A DNA stretch of 64,000 nt, taken from assembly GCA_031772625.1 (NCBI GenBank), contig CM062818.1, forward strand, positions 1,679,950,167-1,680,014,166, given 5' to 3'. This document shows, in pieces, positions 1-11,697 of this stretch. This stretch comes from Pinus tabuliformis. Its lineage: Eukaryota > Streptophyta > Pinopsida > Pinales > Pinaceae. Position 1 is the stretch's first letter; each line of letters begins with the position of its first letter. The notes beneath the pieces are model-generated. The model was not told the DNA's origin. It saw only the letters and a list, made by a program, of their open reading frames with translations, and did not search any database. A program made the position numbers and the translations under genes.

Positions 1-399
1 GAAGCAGAAATGGACATGGAAATGACCCAAAGTGAAATAGATTTGGAAGATCATGAACTACAAGAAATTCTAGAAAAGGAACACCTAGATTTGGAAGGGT
101 TCTTAATGCAGGGTACCACGAGAGGGATAGATTCACTACCCCAGGAGGACTGCAACAGAGTATAGTAGTTGTTTTTATGGAAGACGCAGAAAGGAGGGTT
201 AGAAACAGGAATAACCACTAACAAACTGGAAAACAAAGGAGTGAAAACAATGAAACCAACCCCGGGACTAGCTCCTAGAAATACTAGTAAAAAGAGAGGC
301 CAGAAAAAGCAGAAGGAACTTCTGATGGAGTGTGGAAAGCTAATAATAGATTTGGGTAAGATGAAAGACCTAACCAGTTACTCCTTTTCTAGTCTTTAA
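1..399 (+). pseudogene. LINE ORF1 C-terminal part
   Basis: One frame is open from base 1 except for two adjacent TAG codons at 163-168, and ends in TAA at 397-399. The first part is acidic (rich in E, D, L); the second is lysine/arginine rich, with KKRGQKKQKE near residues 98-107, as in the basic end of plant LINE ORF1 RNA-binding proteins. The start lies outside the window. ORF2 begins 3 bases after the stop, the usual tight ORF1/ORF2 spacing. The tandem TAG pair most simply comes from CAG CAG glutamine codons. Confidence 0.6.
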
Positions 400-401
400 A
401 A

Positions 402-1115
402 ATGAAATTTACATCTTGGAATATCAGAGGTCTAGGAAGTAAAAGAAAACAAAGATTGCTTAGTTATAGAATGAAACAAGATATGTCAGACATGATTTTC
501 ATCCAGGAAACAAAATGTTCCATTCAAAAAATAAGACTCATAAACAGCAAATGGCTCTTTAAATATGAGTTTCTGGATGTTAAAGCGGAGAAAAAAGTGG
601 GAGGTATTCTTACTCTTTGGAATCCCCAAAGGATCAGCATTTTGGATGCAGAAGCATCAAGAAATTATCTTTCAGTGGTCATTCAACCTGTTGGGGTTTT
701 GGAAACATTCCTAGTTACAAATGTTTATGGCCCTCAAAAATTAGAGGACAAACTCAATTTGTTAGAAGCCCTTAGGGACCTCAGGAGCAGACAGACTGGA
801 ATGTTGTGGATCATGGGAGGATATTTTAACATGATCAAATCTCTCTCAGAGAAAAAAGTAGGTACCAGACTGCTCAACAAAGACTCCCTAGCATTTCAAT
901 CATTTATAGCCAATATGAAATTGGTTGAGTTAGATTCAAGCAATGGCCTGTTTACATGGAACAATAAAAGAGGAGGTGAGGCGCCGGTAGCGTCTAAGTT
1001 AGACAGGTTCATGATTTCAAAGCAATTAATGTTTCTAAATAGTGAAATCATAGCCAGAGCTTCCTTTTGGTGGTTCAGACCACTGGCCGGTTCAGTTGGA
1101 AATCAAAGGTATTGA
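402..1115 (+). pseudogene. LINE ORF2 N-terminal apurinic-like endonuclease
   Basis: ATG at 402 opens the L1 ORF2 endonuclease: NIRG (residues 7-10), QETK (about 44-47), NVYGP (about 107-111), FTWNN (about 183-187) and SKLDRF (about 198-203). The aspartate expected in the GDFN motif is tyrosine here (GYFN), so the active site is damaged. The conserved SDHWP motif is present at 1075-1090, but in another frame from this ORF, so a small deletion near 1050-1070 separates the endonuclease from the RT frame that resumes at 1096. Confidence 0.85.
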
Positions 1116-3437
1116 TTCTCCCAGGAATAGACCCTTTAGGTTCAAGAACATCTGGCTCTCCCACCCGGATTTCCTTAGTAATATTGAAAAATGGTGGGCT
1201 GAAGACTTACAAATACAAGGATCTAAGATGTACCTTCTTCATAAAAGATTAAAGTACATTAAGTTAAGACTAAAGGAATGGAACCGAAAATATTTTGGTA
1301 ACATTTTTGAGGAAAAACAAGCAGTGGAAATTAGAATGCTAGAACTCAACAAGGCTCTAGTAAACGATGGATTTGACAAAGACAAAAGTGAGCAGGCTGA
1401 CAAATACCATCTAGTTTGGGAAAATTTATGCAAACAAGAGGAAATATTTTGGAGACAAAAATCCAGAATTCAATGGCTCAAGGAAGGAGAACGGAACACC
1501 AGATTTTTTCACAGATCCACTATGGCTAACAGAGCTCACAATAGAATATCCACGATTAAAGATGAGGGAGGGGTATTTCAGACCACTCATAAAAATATTG
1601 AAGCTGTGCTTGTCCAACATTTCCGGAACATCACTCGGGAAAACAAACCAGATAGGGATCAGTTCATCAGGGGAATCACAGGGCACATCCCCAAACTGGT
1701 GTCCAGAGAGGACAATTTTAACCTCAATAGACCAGTTGTGGAAGAGGAGGTCAGCGAGGTGCTCAAAGATATGCAAAATGGCAAAGCACCGGGGCCAGAT
1801 GGCTTCAATGTGGATTCTTTTAAATCGTGTTGGCATATTGTCAAACAGGACATTGTGAATGTGGTGGAGGATTCCAGGAGAAGCAAAATGATCCTAAAAG
1901 CTCTCAACACCTCCTTCATTTCCCTTATTCCTAAACAGGACATAGCTCATTCTGCAAACAAGTACAGACCTATTGCCTTGTGTAATGTGGTGTACAAGTT
2001 AATAACCAACGTAGTGGCTAATAGACTCAAACCTATCCTCCCCTCACTTATGTTTGAGGAACAATCAGGGTATGTGGAAGGAAGATAGATTCTAGACAAC
2101 ATTATTCAAGCACAAGAGGTGGTGCATATGCTTACCAGCAAAAAACAGGCGGGGATGATCATGCAATTGGACATTGCTAAAGCATATGACAAGGTGAATT
2201 AGATTTATATCAAGAAAGTTCTCTATGCCTTTGGGTTCGACCACAACTGGGTTAGATGGGTTTTGGCACTGGTGTCCTCCTCCAACTCTTCCATTCTGGT
2301 CAATGGATCCCCCTCAGAAATCTTCAATCCTTCTAGAGGCCTCAGGTAGGGAGACCCTCTTTCTCCCTTCCTCTTTATTCTTATGATGGAAGGGCTTGGG
2401 CGACCGATTAAGCAAGCCGAGGATATGGGTAAAATTAGGGGTCTTTAAATTTCAGAGAACAGTTCTGTGTTGACTCATCAACAATTTGTTGATGATACCT
2501 TATTGCAAGGCATTCCAACTGTCAAAGAGGCTTTGGCCTACAAACAAATTCTTAAAGATTTTTCCCTGGCCACAGGTATGGAAGTCAACCTCTCTAAATC
2601 AAAAATCTTCTTTTTTAGCACTGACATTGCTATCCAAAGAAATATCTCAAGAATTCTTGGATTCCAACGAGATTCCCTCCCCTCAAAATATTTAGGAATA
2701 CCTCTTACTGCCAAACCCATGCATAAGAGTATTTGGGAATCGGTCCTTAATAAAATGCAGGATAAAGTAAAAATTGGACCCTCCGGGCCTTGAACCTAGC
2801 CGACAGGTTAGTATTGACTAAGGTTGTGCTTCAATCCATCCCAGTTTTTATATTATCAGCTCTCCCAGCTCCAAAAGGTGTCTTAGAGCAAATTAGAGAT
2901 ATTCAAAGAGATTTCCTATGGCGAAAAGAGGAAACTAGAAAGAAATGGGCCCTGGTTTCCTGGGAAAAAATTTGCAAACCCAAAAGTCAGGGGGGCCTTG
3001 GCCTGGACGATCAAGAGATTCTTAGTAAAGCTCTACGAGCCAAGCTTTGGTGGAGATGGTTGCAGGAGCCAAAACCATAGTGGGCTAGGATATGGAAAGA
3101 GAAATATGCCAGCTTGTGGCATAATAATGATCTCATAAGAATGTCTGGAACTATAAAAGGCTCCTACATATGGAACAGAGCCTGGGAGAACAAAAGTCTA
3201 GTTCAAAAGAATAGTTTCTGGGAAATTAGAGCAGGATATATGGCTCTTTTTTGGGAGGACAAATGGCAGCAAGAACCAACACTGTCAACAGAGAATTTTG
3301 TAGGCCTCAAGCAGGAAACAGATGCCCAAGGGTTAATCAAAGTTAAGGATTTTTGGGATCTTTCACATACCTCTGAAAAATGGAGAAGCTGGAGAAACAT
3401 TGAATGTGGAGAGGATAACCCCCTAAAAAAAAGGTAG
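1096..3437 (+). pseudogene. LINE ORF2 reverse transcriptase and thumb/connection region
   Basis: Non-LTR RT in two frames. 1096-2784 carries KAPGPDGF (about 1783-1806), LIPK and YRPIALCN (about 1921-1985), LDIAKAYDKV (motif A, about 2167-2196), GDPLSPFLF (motif B, about 2350-2376) and QFVDDT (motif C, about 2482-2499). Its frame is broken by TAG at 2086, 2200 and 2347 and TAA at 2446. Near 2785 a frameshift moves the continuation to the frame of 2790-3437, which has the usual LADRLVLTK and GGLGL sequences and a further TAG at 3078. All key RT motifs are recognisable, but no product can be made. Confidence 0.88.
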
Positions 3438-3815
3438 AGGCTCTTGGGGTTTTGCTCAAGCAAAGGATGATCTTAAAAACAAATGGGCATGATCAATTGA
3501 GATGGGTTAACAACAAGCGAGGAGCCTTTAATATCAAGGAAGCTAAGAGTCTTCTACTTGGGCTAAATTATACTGTTCCAGACAAAACCTGGATGTATCT
3601 TTGGAGACAGTAAGGATGGATGAAGATCAAGATTTTTATGTGGCTGGTTCATCACAAGAAAATTTTGACTTGGGACAATATTAGGAGAAGGGGCATTAGG
3701 GGGCCCTCTAGATCTCAGCTCTGTGAGGAGCAGGAGGAGACAATGGAACATATTCTCAACAGTTGATCTTATACTACTTGGTTGTGGGAATCGTTTGCTT
3801 CAATTTTCCAGTAGT
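3438..3815 (+). pseudogene. LINE ORF2 zinc-finger region, 5' part of the split
   Basis: Continuation of ORF2 in shifted frames. The sequence around 3700-3770 encodes a C...C...ETMEH...-type signature, the zf-RVT motif that follows RT in plant LINEs. It ends at the CTGAT target duplication (3816-3820) of Ty3 element A; the LINE resumes at 9714. Confidence 0.55.
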
Positions 3816-3820
3816 CTGAT
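3816..3820 (+). repeat. Target-site duplication of Ty3 element A, left
   Basis: CTGAT immediately precedes the 5' LTR, and the same five bases follow the 3' LTR at 9709-9713. Five bases is the normal Ty3 integrase duplication. It fixes both ends of the element. Confidence 0.95.
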
Positions 3821-4450
3821 TGATCCAGGTGGATATTGGTGGCCACCTGCCAAGTCCACCTGGACCCCCACCATTGTCTTTCTCAACATTTTCAGTTTCC
3901 TTAATTGTAGCACAACTTACTATTTTTAGCAGTTTTTCGGGTCCTGAACTTCCGGAGCCGTTTTGAGGCTCTAAACGACGTTTTTTGGGGAATCCGGGGG
4001 CAACACCAGTCCATGGAATGGACTGTGTTGCCCATTCCAACAATGATAGTGCTCGGATAGATCTTTCTAATGAGCTATTGTACGCGTCAAACGGAGATCA
4101 TATGCCAATGTTACGACCCCGGGAAGTTGATGTACCAACTTACCCCCAAACGGGGCCCACAGTTTGGCGTTTCATCTCCTAGGGTTAGGTTTTGGAATGT
4201 TAAGGGTTTTTCCATTGTTTCTCAACAATAAATAGGCCTTCGAGCCTCATTGTAACACAGTTCAGAGGCATGTAGCCATCACATCTCTTCTCAGAGATAA
4301 GCTACCATCGCCCTAGCTAGTTTATTTCCATTTCTGTCTGTAAGCATATTTCAGTATTTTCTATTAATGAAATGAAGTATTATTTCCGCTGCATCTTTGT
4401 GTATATGGTTATCTCTGTAATTTGTTGCGTTCCTGTTTAAATCTGGATCA
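3821..4450 (+). repeat. 5' LTR of element A
   Basis: 630 bp with terminal inverted repeat TGATCC...GGATCA. It contains a strong hairpin at 3998-4033 (arms around CAACACCAGTCC) and, downstream, a CAATAAATAGG sequence near 4225-4236 that may serve as a TATA-like element. The match to 9078-9708 is near perfect. Confidence 0.96.
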
Positions 4451-4451
4451 G

Positions 4452-4463
4452 TGGTATCAGAGC
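4452..4463 (+). other. Primer-binding site, initiator tRNA-Met
   Basis: TGGTATCAGAGC starts one base after the 5' LTR and is the exact complement of the 3' end of plant initiator tRNA-Met, the usual minus-strand primer of plant Ty3 elements. Confidence 0.95.
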
Positions 4464-4491
4464 GGTCTGCTTTTTCTCTGTTTTTCTTTGC

Positions 4492-7400
4492 ATGTCCCCA
4501 ACAAGGTCGGGATATAAGGAGTTAGGGCTTGAACTGGTTGAACCTTTGCAAGACCAGCCTCGCAAATCCCGACGGCCTCCCATGGCGGACGAGAAGAAAG
4601 ACGAGGGGGCAGGAGATCCCATCAAAATCTTGCTCGAAGAAGCGCTCGAGCGACAACGGAACGCGATGATGGACAGCTTTGCGCAGATCCTTTAGCGGCT
4701 ACCCAGAAGCGGCGCATCGGCTTCCAGCAGCTCCTCTGGAAACGCCACACCCTTTAAGGTACAAGTTAATTTTGAAATCCCCATATTCGAGGGTCAGATA
4801 GACGCCAATGCTGTAGATAAATGGTTAAATCTGCTAGAGGGTTATTTTTCTGTTCATGAATTTTCGAGTCGGGAAAAGATTGTTTTTGCTCTTCTCAAAG
4901 CAACCCCCCACGTCAAGGACTGGTGGGAAACCTACTGCGAGCAGAAGGGTGAAAGTACTGGCTCACTATTTTCAGCCGCACCCACCTGGGATTCGTTCCG
5001 GGATGCCATCAAGGAGCAGTACTACCCTGTCAGAAGCTATGAGGATGAATACATAAAGTGGACCACGCTGCGGCAGGGAAGGGACCAAGACGTGCCGGAG
5101 TTCACCAATCTTTTCCATACCCTTCGCACAAAGTTGGGTATCAAGGATTCGGAGCAACATTTGATACTCAAATACCGTGGCTGCCTGCACAAGTACATCC
5201 AGGAAGAAATACAGTTCCTAAACATCCCCTCGCTCGGCGCAGCATACCGGTATGCCGTCAAGGTCGAGCAGAAGTTTAAACAAAAGAAGCGAGACTTTGG
5301 ATCTACGAATCCAAAGCAGGGGAAAGGTGCCCCTAAACCACAGAACAAAGGACAAAGCCAAGGCGGGACAGCCCAAGACAACCAGCCGAAGCTGCAAGCA
5401 AAGAGCAACGCCGCGAAGCCGAGAAAGGACACTGGAAAATGGTGCGAGTTCCATAAGAGCTCCACTCACAACACAAGTGAGTGTCGGGCCAAGCAGTCAC
5501 TGGTGGCTGAGCTAAAGGTTTCAGAATCAGATGCACGTTCCGAATCTGAGTCAGAACCCGATAAGGGGTATGAAAAAGGGAAGCAGATCATTGATGTGGA
5601 TCCCAGCGCCACTGTTGCTACCGCAAAGATCCAGAAAAATGAGCCCGAAGATCCAGAGGAGGAGGAGCGTCTCTTCCACTCCCAGATGTGGGTAAAGGGA
5701 TCCCCGATACAGTTCATTGTTGATAGCGGGAGTCAAAAGAACCTCATTTCGACAAAGGTCGTGAAGCGGTTGGGCTTACCGACCACAGCACATCCACAAC
5801 CATACACCATTGGGTGGCTTCACCAAGGGCGAGATCTTCGCGTGAGCCAGCAGTGTCGCCTTCCATACAACATCAAGCCCTTCACGGATGAGGTATTGTG
5901 TGACATTGCTCCCCTTGAAGTTTGTGACGTATTACTAGGACAACCATACTTGTGGAAGCGACATGTTGTGTATGAATCAAGGCCCCGTGCTGTTATTATT
6001 ACATTGGGAAATAAGTTGTTCAGGATACCAGAGGTAGCACCACCTACCGCCATCTCTTTGATTACTGCAAAACAATGCAGTAAGATCATTTCCAAAACCA
6101 GGAAATTTGTTTTCCTGATGATACGCCCTCAAGGGAAGAAGAAGACAGTGGCCGCGGCCTCCAAACGGGGTCCCTCTGCATGGCAGCTACAGATGGACAA
6201 GATTGTGGAGGAGTACGAAGACATCTTCACCTCCTCGGCAGGGGTTCCTCTGCACTGTCAAGTCAAGCACTCCATCGATCTGACCCCAGGTGCGCCGCTA
6301 CCCAATGGACCAATTTATCGGCGCTCCGTTCTTGAGAACAATGAAATCAAGAGGCAGATTCAGGAGCTCCTGCAGAAAGGTCACATCCATCCAAGTTCTT
6401 CGCCCTGTGGGAGCCCGATAGTGTTGGTACAGAAGAAGGATGGGACGTGGAGACTCTGTATTGACTATCGGGCGCTGAACAAGATCACTGTCCGTAATAG
6501 GTACCCGATCCCGCGGATTGATGACCTCCTAGACCAACTAAAGGGGGCGAAATATTTCAGCAAGATCGATCTGAAGTCAGGATATCACCAGGTACCAATT
6601 GAACCCTCAGATGTGTGGAAGACTACCTTCAAATCCAAGGAGGGCCTCTTCAAATGGTTGGTCATGCCTTTCGGATTGACGAATGCTCCTGCAACCTTTA
6701 TGAGGCTAATGGATGACATCTTGCGGCCATTCACCAACTCCTTTGTAGTAGTATACTTGGATGACATTCTGATCTTCAGCCAGAGTTGGGAAGAGCACCT
6801 CCAACACATCCGACAGGTTCTCCAAACACTGCGGCAACACAAGCTATGTGCCAATTTGGAGAAATGCACTTTTGGCATGACCGAGGTTCAGTATCTGGGA
6901 TACATCATTGATGAACAGGGGGTGCATGTCGATCCAGCCAAGGTCCAAGTCATTCAGGATTGGCCCTCTCCAACCACTCTAACAGAGCTCCGCAGCTTTC
7001 TAGGTCTTGCCAACTTCTACCGCAGGTTTGTGTTGGGATTTTCTCATATTTCTTGGCCCTTGAGTCAAGTCACCAAGGGCGGGGCGAAAGCAAAATTCTT
7101 TTGGTCTGAATCTCAACAGAAGGCATTCAGGGAGTTGAAGGATCGCCTCTGCACGGCACCAGTGCTCGCGTTACCAGATTTACAACAACCATTTGAGGTC
7201 GAGACAGATGCCTCTGACTATGCTATTGGGGCAGTCCTTACTCAACATGGACATCCAGTGGCATATCACAGTGAAACACTTTCAGACACAGTCCGGAAGT
7301 ACCCCACTTATGATAAAGAGATGTATTCCATTGTACAGGCCTGTCGACAATGGAAGCATTACATTTTGGGGAAGGAAACGGTCATCCACACAGACCACCG

Positions 7401-9066
7401 ACCTCTGCAGTTCATACAGACCCAAGGGAAATTGCAGAATGGTCGCCATCAGAAGTGGTCTACATACCTGCAACAGTTTCACTTGAATATCAAGTATAAA
7501 AAGGGCAGCACCAATAATGTTGCAGATTGCCTCAGTCGACCACCGATCATGGCGCTAACCACCGTGCTCAACTCTTGCGGGCACGAGACTTCTGATTGGC
7601 CACTTCTCTACAAAAGCGACCCAGAATTCGGCCACACATACCAGACACTCTTGGAGGGTCGGCAGGTTGCAGATTTTCACCTCCAAGATGCCCTATTATG
7701 CCACCTCAGTCACCTTTGTGTTCCTTCAAGCGAGCATGCCAAGATGATTTGGGAAGCACACTACAGTCGGGCTGTTGGGCATTTCGGGGTCGAGAAAACA
7801 GTGGCAGTACTGCAAAACTATTTCTATTGGCCAAATCTTCGACAGGATGTTGGGAAGTACATCCGATCATGTACTGCCTGTGCCATTGCCAAACCGACCA
7901 TTAAGAAGCAAGGCCTCTATACCCCGTTGCCTACCCCTAGTCGACCTTGGGAATCCATCTCCATGGATTACATGTCAGGCCTTCCTTCCACTAAGCATGG
8001 AAATGACTGTGTTTTTGTGGTCGTCGACAGGTTCTCAAAGATGGCCATTATGATGGCCTGCAAGAAGAATATCACAGCAGAAGCCACTGCTAAACTCTTC
8101 TTTGAACGAGTGTGGGTGCACTTTGGGATCCCACAGTCTATCATCTCAGATCGGGACAGTCGGTTTCTCAGCACCTTTTGGTCCAGTCTCTGGTCAATGC
8201 TGGACACCAAACTCACGAAGTCCACAGCCTTCCATCCTCAAACTGATGGCCAGACAGAGGTTGTCAATAGGATGATTGTGCACATTCTGCGCATGTATAA
8301 CTCAAAGCATCCACGCACATGGGATGAGAGCCTCCCCTACATTCAGCACAGCTACAACCGAGCTCTTCACAGCTCCACTGGCCATAGCCCTTTTCAGGTG
8401 GGTTTGGGATTCCAGCCACTATGCCCCATTGATGTGGCCATGCCACTTGCAGCTACTCACATGAATTCAGCTCATGTCCAGTCCGAAACAGATAAGGCCA
8501 CCAACTTCATTAAGCGCATCCAACATATTCGCCAGCAGGTCCATGACATTCTTGAGAAATCAAATGCCAAGTACAAGCAGCGACATGATCAACATCGGGT
8601 GCCACACAAGTTTCAGGTGGGCGACAAAGTCTGGTTGCATTTGCAAAAGGAACGCCTTACTGGAGCCTATCGAAAATTGAGACCACTCTGATATGGTCCT
8701 TACACCATTACTAAGGCTATGGGAGACAATGCATTTGAGCTCAGCATTCCCCCATTCCTTGGCCTGCACCCAGTATTCAATGTGGACCGCCTTCGGCCAT
8801 ACTTTCCACCATTGCTAGACACATCCGACATTGCAGAACAGCTCAAACCCACAGAATTAAATCCAGATTGCATGGAACAAGATGCAACTGATCGGATCAT
8901 GGACACACAGATCAAAAACACTCGCCAACAGAATATCCAACTGTATCGAGTTGTCAAAGCGGGCCAACTCCTTCAGCAGGGCAAGTGGCTCACCAGGGAA
9001 GAAGTTCAGCAGAATTTTCCTCATCTCATGGAGGAGCTCAACGCAATGGGGACCATTGCTTCCTAA
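4492..9066 (+). pseudogene. Gag-pol polyprotein of element A (two nonsense codons)
   Basis: Single frame of 1,525 codons from ATG 4492 (ATG 4582 is an alternative) to TAA 9064. Order: capsid-like gag (about 4700-5290); a short C..H..C knuckle-like motif ([14 protein letters not shown], from about 5442); retropepsin with DSG (5721); RT with YLDD (6754-6765); RNase H starting near ETDASD (7198); integrase HHCC finger (about 7756-7880) and DDE core with SDRDSRF (about 8147); GPY/F module (8692 onward); and a tail that may be a degenerate chromodomain. In-frame TAG at 4693 (a CAA glutamine codon in relative A') and TGA at 8689 are the only breaks. The 1,199-codon stretch 5092-8691 is completely open. 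Without readthrough it makes no full polyprotein. Confidence 0.95.
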
Positions 9067-9077
9067 GGGGGGAGGAA
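9065..9077 (+). other. Polypurine tract of element A
   Basis: Thirteen purines (A/G only, six consecutive G) end right at the 3' LTR and overlap the polyprotein stop codon. This is the plus-strand primer site. Confidence 0.93.
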
Positions 9078-9708
9078 TGATCCAGGTGGATATTGGTGGC
9101 CACCTGCCAAGTCCACCTGGACCCCCACCATTGTCTTTCTCAGCATTTTCAGTTTCCTTAATTGTAGCACAACTTACTATTTTTAGCAGTTTTTCGGGTC
9201 CTGAACTTTCGGAGCCGTTTTGAGGCTCTAAACGACGTTTTTTGGGGAATCCGGGGGCAACACCAGTCAATGGAATGGACTGGTGTTGCCCGTTCCAACA
9301 ATGATAGTGCTCGGATAGATCTTTCTAATGAGCTATTGTACGCGTCAAACGGAGATCATATGCCAATGTTACGACCCCGGGAAGTTGATGTACCAACTTA
9401 CCCCCAAACGGGGCCCACAGTTTGGCGTTTCATCTCCTAGGGTTAGGTTTTGGAATGTTAAGGGTTTTTCCATTGTTTCTCAACAATAAATAGGCCTTCG
9501 AGCCTCATTGTAACACAGTTCAGAGGCATGTAGCCATCACATCTCTTCTCAGAGATAAGCTACCATCGCCCTAGCTAGTTTATTTCCATTTCTGTCTGTA
9601 AGCATATTTCAGTATTTTCCATTAATGAAATGAAGTATTATTTCCGCTGCATCTTTGTGTATATGGTTATCTCTGTAATTTGTTGCATTCCTGTTTAAAT
9701 CCGGATCA
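9078..9708 (+). repeat. 3' LTR of element A
   Basis: 631 bp, TGATCC...GGATCA. It carries the better-preserved version of the LTR hairpin (9255-9291, 14-bp arms around a 9-base loop). It is followed by CTGAT (9709-9713), the right target duplication. Confidence 0.96.
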
Positions 9709-9713
9709 CTGAT

Positions 9714-10600
9714 AGGGATAGAGGAAGTATCACTAACACACTAAACCACTGGAGAAAAAACTTCAAGGAGAATGAAGCCCTAAATTTGGCCTGGGCTTTC
9801 AAACCCTGCTTTATTATCTGAAACATTTGGAAAGAAAGAAATAAAGGAATATTCAAGAATGACAAGTCTACAACACAACATCTTCTAAACCTTATCTTGA
9901 AACAGATCAGAGAGACGGTTAGTTCCACTGTTAATAATATCCCCTCAAATCCCCCCACAGAAGAAGAGCAGAGAATTCTCAGGCAACTGGGAATGCAAGG
10001 AATAACTCCTCAAGGTAGAACCAGAAAGGACAAAACCATGGCTACAGAGAAAGACTACTGGAAACCCCCTCCGAAAGGATTTCTGAAATTTAATATTGAT
10101 GGGACCTCTAAAGGCAATCCGGCAACAGCAGGTTATGGAGGAGCTTTAAGGGATGACAAGGGCAACATTATATTTATCTTCCACTACCATTTAGGCAGAG
10201 CAACTAATAATATGGCGGAAGTGATGGCTCTGGAGCAGGGTCTAGAGTTTCTATCACAAAATCAGCGCTCAAATATCATTGTGGAAGCAAACTCTGAGAT
10301 AATCATCAATGCAATAAAAAGAATTAGCGATGGTTCCAGGCCGGAAAGTGTCTTGAATCATTGGAAAATTATTTAGGTTTATCAAAGAATCCAAATGCAC
10401 CTATAGGGCCTTCGAACCATAAGTTTCAACCACGTTCGACGTAATGCCAATAAACTGGCCGAATTTCTGGCCAATCAAGGTGTGAGCAGCACAGAAGGCG
10501 GAATGGCTAAAAAGTGGCAAGAAATTCCTCCATGCCGTCTAAAGGCTATCTGTGAGGATCAAGCTGCGGAGGACAGGGAGGTTTTCTAAAATCGAGCTGG
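9714..10600 (+). pseudogene. LINE ORF2 C-terminal RNase H domain
   Basis: Resumption of the LINE after element A. The frame open at 9897-10376 encodes the plant LINE-type RNase H: FNIDG (first catalytic Asp, about 10090), NNMAEVMALEQGL (catalytic Glu, about 10207-10245) and EANS where (E)GDS with the third catalytic Asp is expected. A TAG (10374) and a further stop precede HVRRNANKLAE (about 10430-10465), which corresponds to the final catalytic region. The missing third Asp and the stops make it inactive. Confidence 0.8.
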
Positions 10601-11697
10601 GGGGAATTCCATGATTTGATGATGCTGAGAGGTTCTAAAGTAATCCAGCAGGACAAAACAGAGCAGCTGAGAGTCAGGTTTGGGTGCATCTTCCCCCGAA
10701 TCATCTCGACCGGGTTTCCCAGGTTTTTGGTTGGCCCCTTGCGGATTTATCTCTGATTCAGACCTAGGATCAACTTCTGGTTTCATGGTACGAGATGGCA
10801 GAAAGGGCATATCATGGAGTGCAGTAGCAGGCGATCTTTTCCTACTTCCGGGTTCGTTAACCTGGCGAAAGGCGAGTTTCTGGTGATCACATGTCTACAA
10901 AATGGTAAGTGGTTTTGTATTTGGGAGAGCGATCCCACAAGGAGCACGACACATGGCATGGAGGCTGGTGAAGATACCGCCCTTCATAGCGTGATTAAGT
11001 ATGGGTTGGAGCGCTATAGACAGACTCATGGCAATCCAGAGTTTTATCATAGATACAGACAAATGAATAAGTGGAACGGAAAACATAGCTTCTCCGGCAA
11101 CCGCAATTTCCTTTTTTATCTTCGGCGGAAAGGAAATCAGCTGTACGGGTGGTTTTCTGGTGATTGCACGGTACTCAGATGGAAAGTGGTTTTAATTTCA
11201 TGGGAGCGATTCCATTGGGGATCCTACATGTGGAAGGAGAGAGAAAAAAAAAACCGCCCTCCCAAGCACTATTGTTTGGGAACCTTGTGATGCGCGATAT
11301 GGCTCTCGACCATTGGATCTGGTGAAGAAGATCCACGGTCGGGAATGATCAAGTAGTTTGGTAGGTGGGAACGTTAAACTTCATTTGACTCTTTAGGGCA
11401 TATCTCTCTCGTCCGTAGTTTGGCTCAGGGTTAGTAGGTTTCAGTTCTATTGGCAAGTTTGGTGTGCTTGTGTTCGGAGGGTTCTGCTATTTTCCCTTGT
11501 TGTTTTGCCCTCTAGGCACTTTCTTTGTAAGTTTTTTCCAAAGTTAGGCTACATTCTCTGCCAGGTTGAAGGTCCTTTTTTCAGGCAGTTAGCTTTTTTG
11601 CCAAGGTCCACGGGTTAGTTGGACTTTTGTATTCTATGTAAATTCTTGATTGGCTTAATGATATAGAAGGCACTACTCTTGCTTCAGCAAAAAAAAA
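10601..11697 (+). other. LINE 3' UTR and poly(A) tail
   Basis: About 1.1 kb with no recognisable coding content. The 158-codon frame at 10814-11290 lacks similarity to anything I know and looks like chance. It ends with a U/G-rich stretch and an A-tract (11689-11697), typical of target-primed reverse transcription. Confidence 0.65.

Larger units (their letters stand above)
3821..9708 (+). mobile_element. Ty3/gypsy retrotransposon A, nearly complete (chromovirus-like)
   Basis: 5,888-bp element: 5' LTR, initiator-Met primer site, one gag-pro-RT-RNaseH-integrase frame, polypurine tract, 3' LTR, flanked by CTGAT. The two LTRs differ by about seven substitutions and one single-base indel by my hand comparison (close to 99% identical), so this is the youngest datable insertion in the window. 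Only two in-frame stops (4693, 8689) break the polyprotein. A deleted relative of the same family, A', lies on the minus strand at 22821-26122. Confidence 0.97.
1..11697 (+). mobile_element. L1-type LINE retrotransposon, decayed, split by Ty3 element A
   Basis: Non-LTR retrotransposon of the plant L1/RTE-like type with RNase H. In order on the plus strand: ORF1 tail (1-399), ORF2 with endonuclease and RT (402-3437), zinc-finger region (about 3650-3815), RNase H region (9714-10590), a long 3' UTR and an A-tract at 11689-11697. The 5' end lies outside the window. Ty3 element A (3821-9708) interrupts it inside the ORF2 C-terminal zinc-finger region; removing A and one copy of CTGAT rejoins the LINE reading. 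Many in-frame stops and frameshifts show that it is dead and older than A. Its tail directly abuts the Penelope palindrome, so it probably inserted into that element. Confidence 0.9.

Noticed and set aside
5037-5536. Minus-strand frames within element A gag
   Set aside because: Antisense shadows of a long, conserved gag-pol frame.
10814-11290. 158-codon frame in the LINE 3' UTR as a gene
   Set aside because: No similarity I recognise, it overlaps several other random frames, and it sits in the expected 3' UTR.
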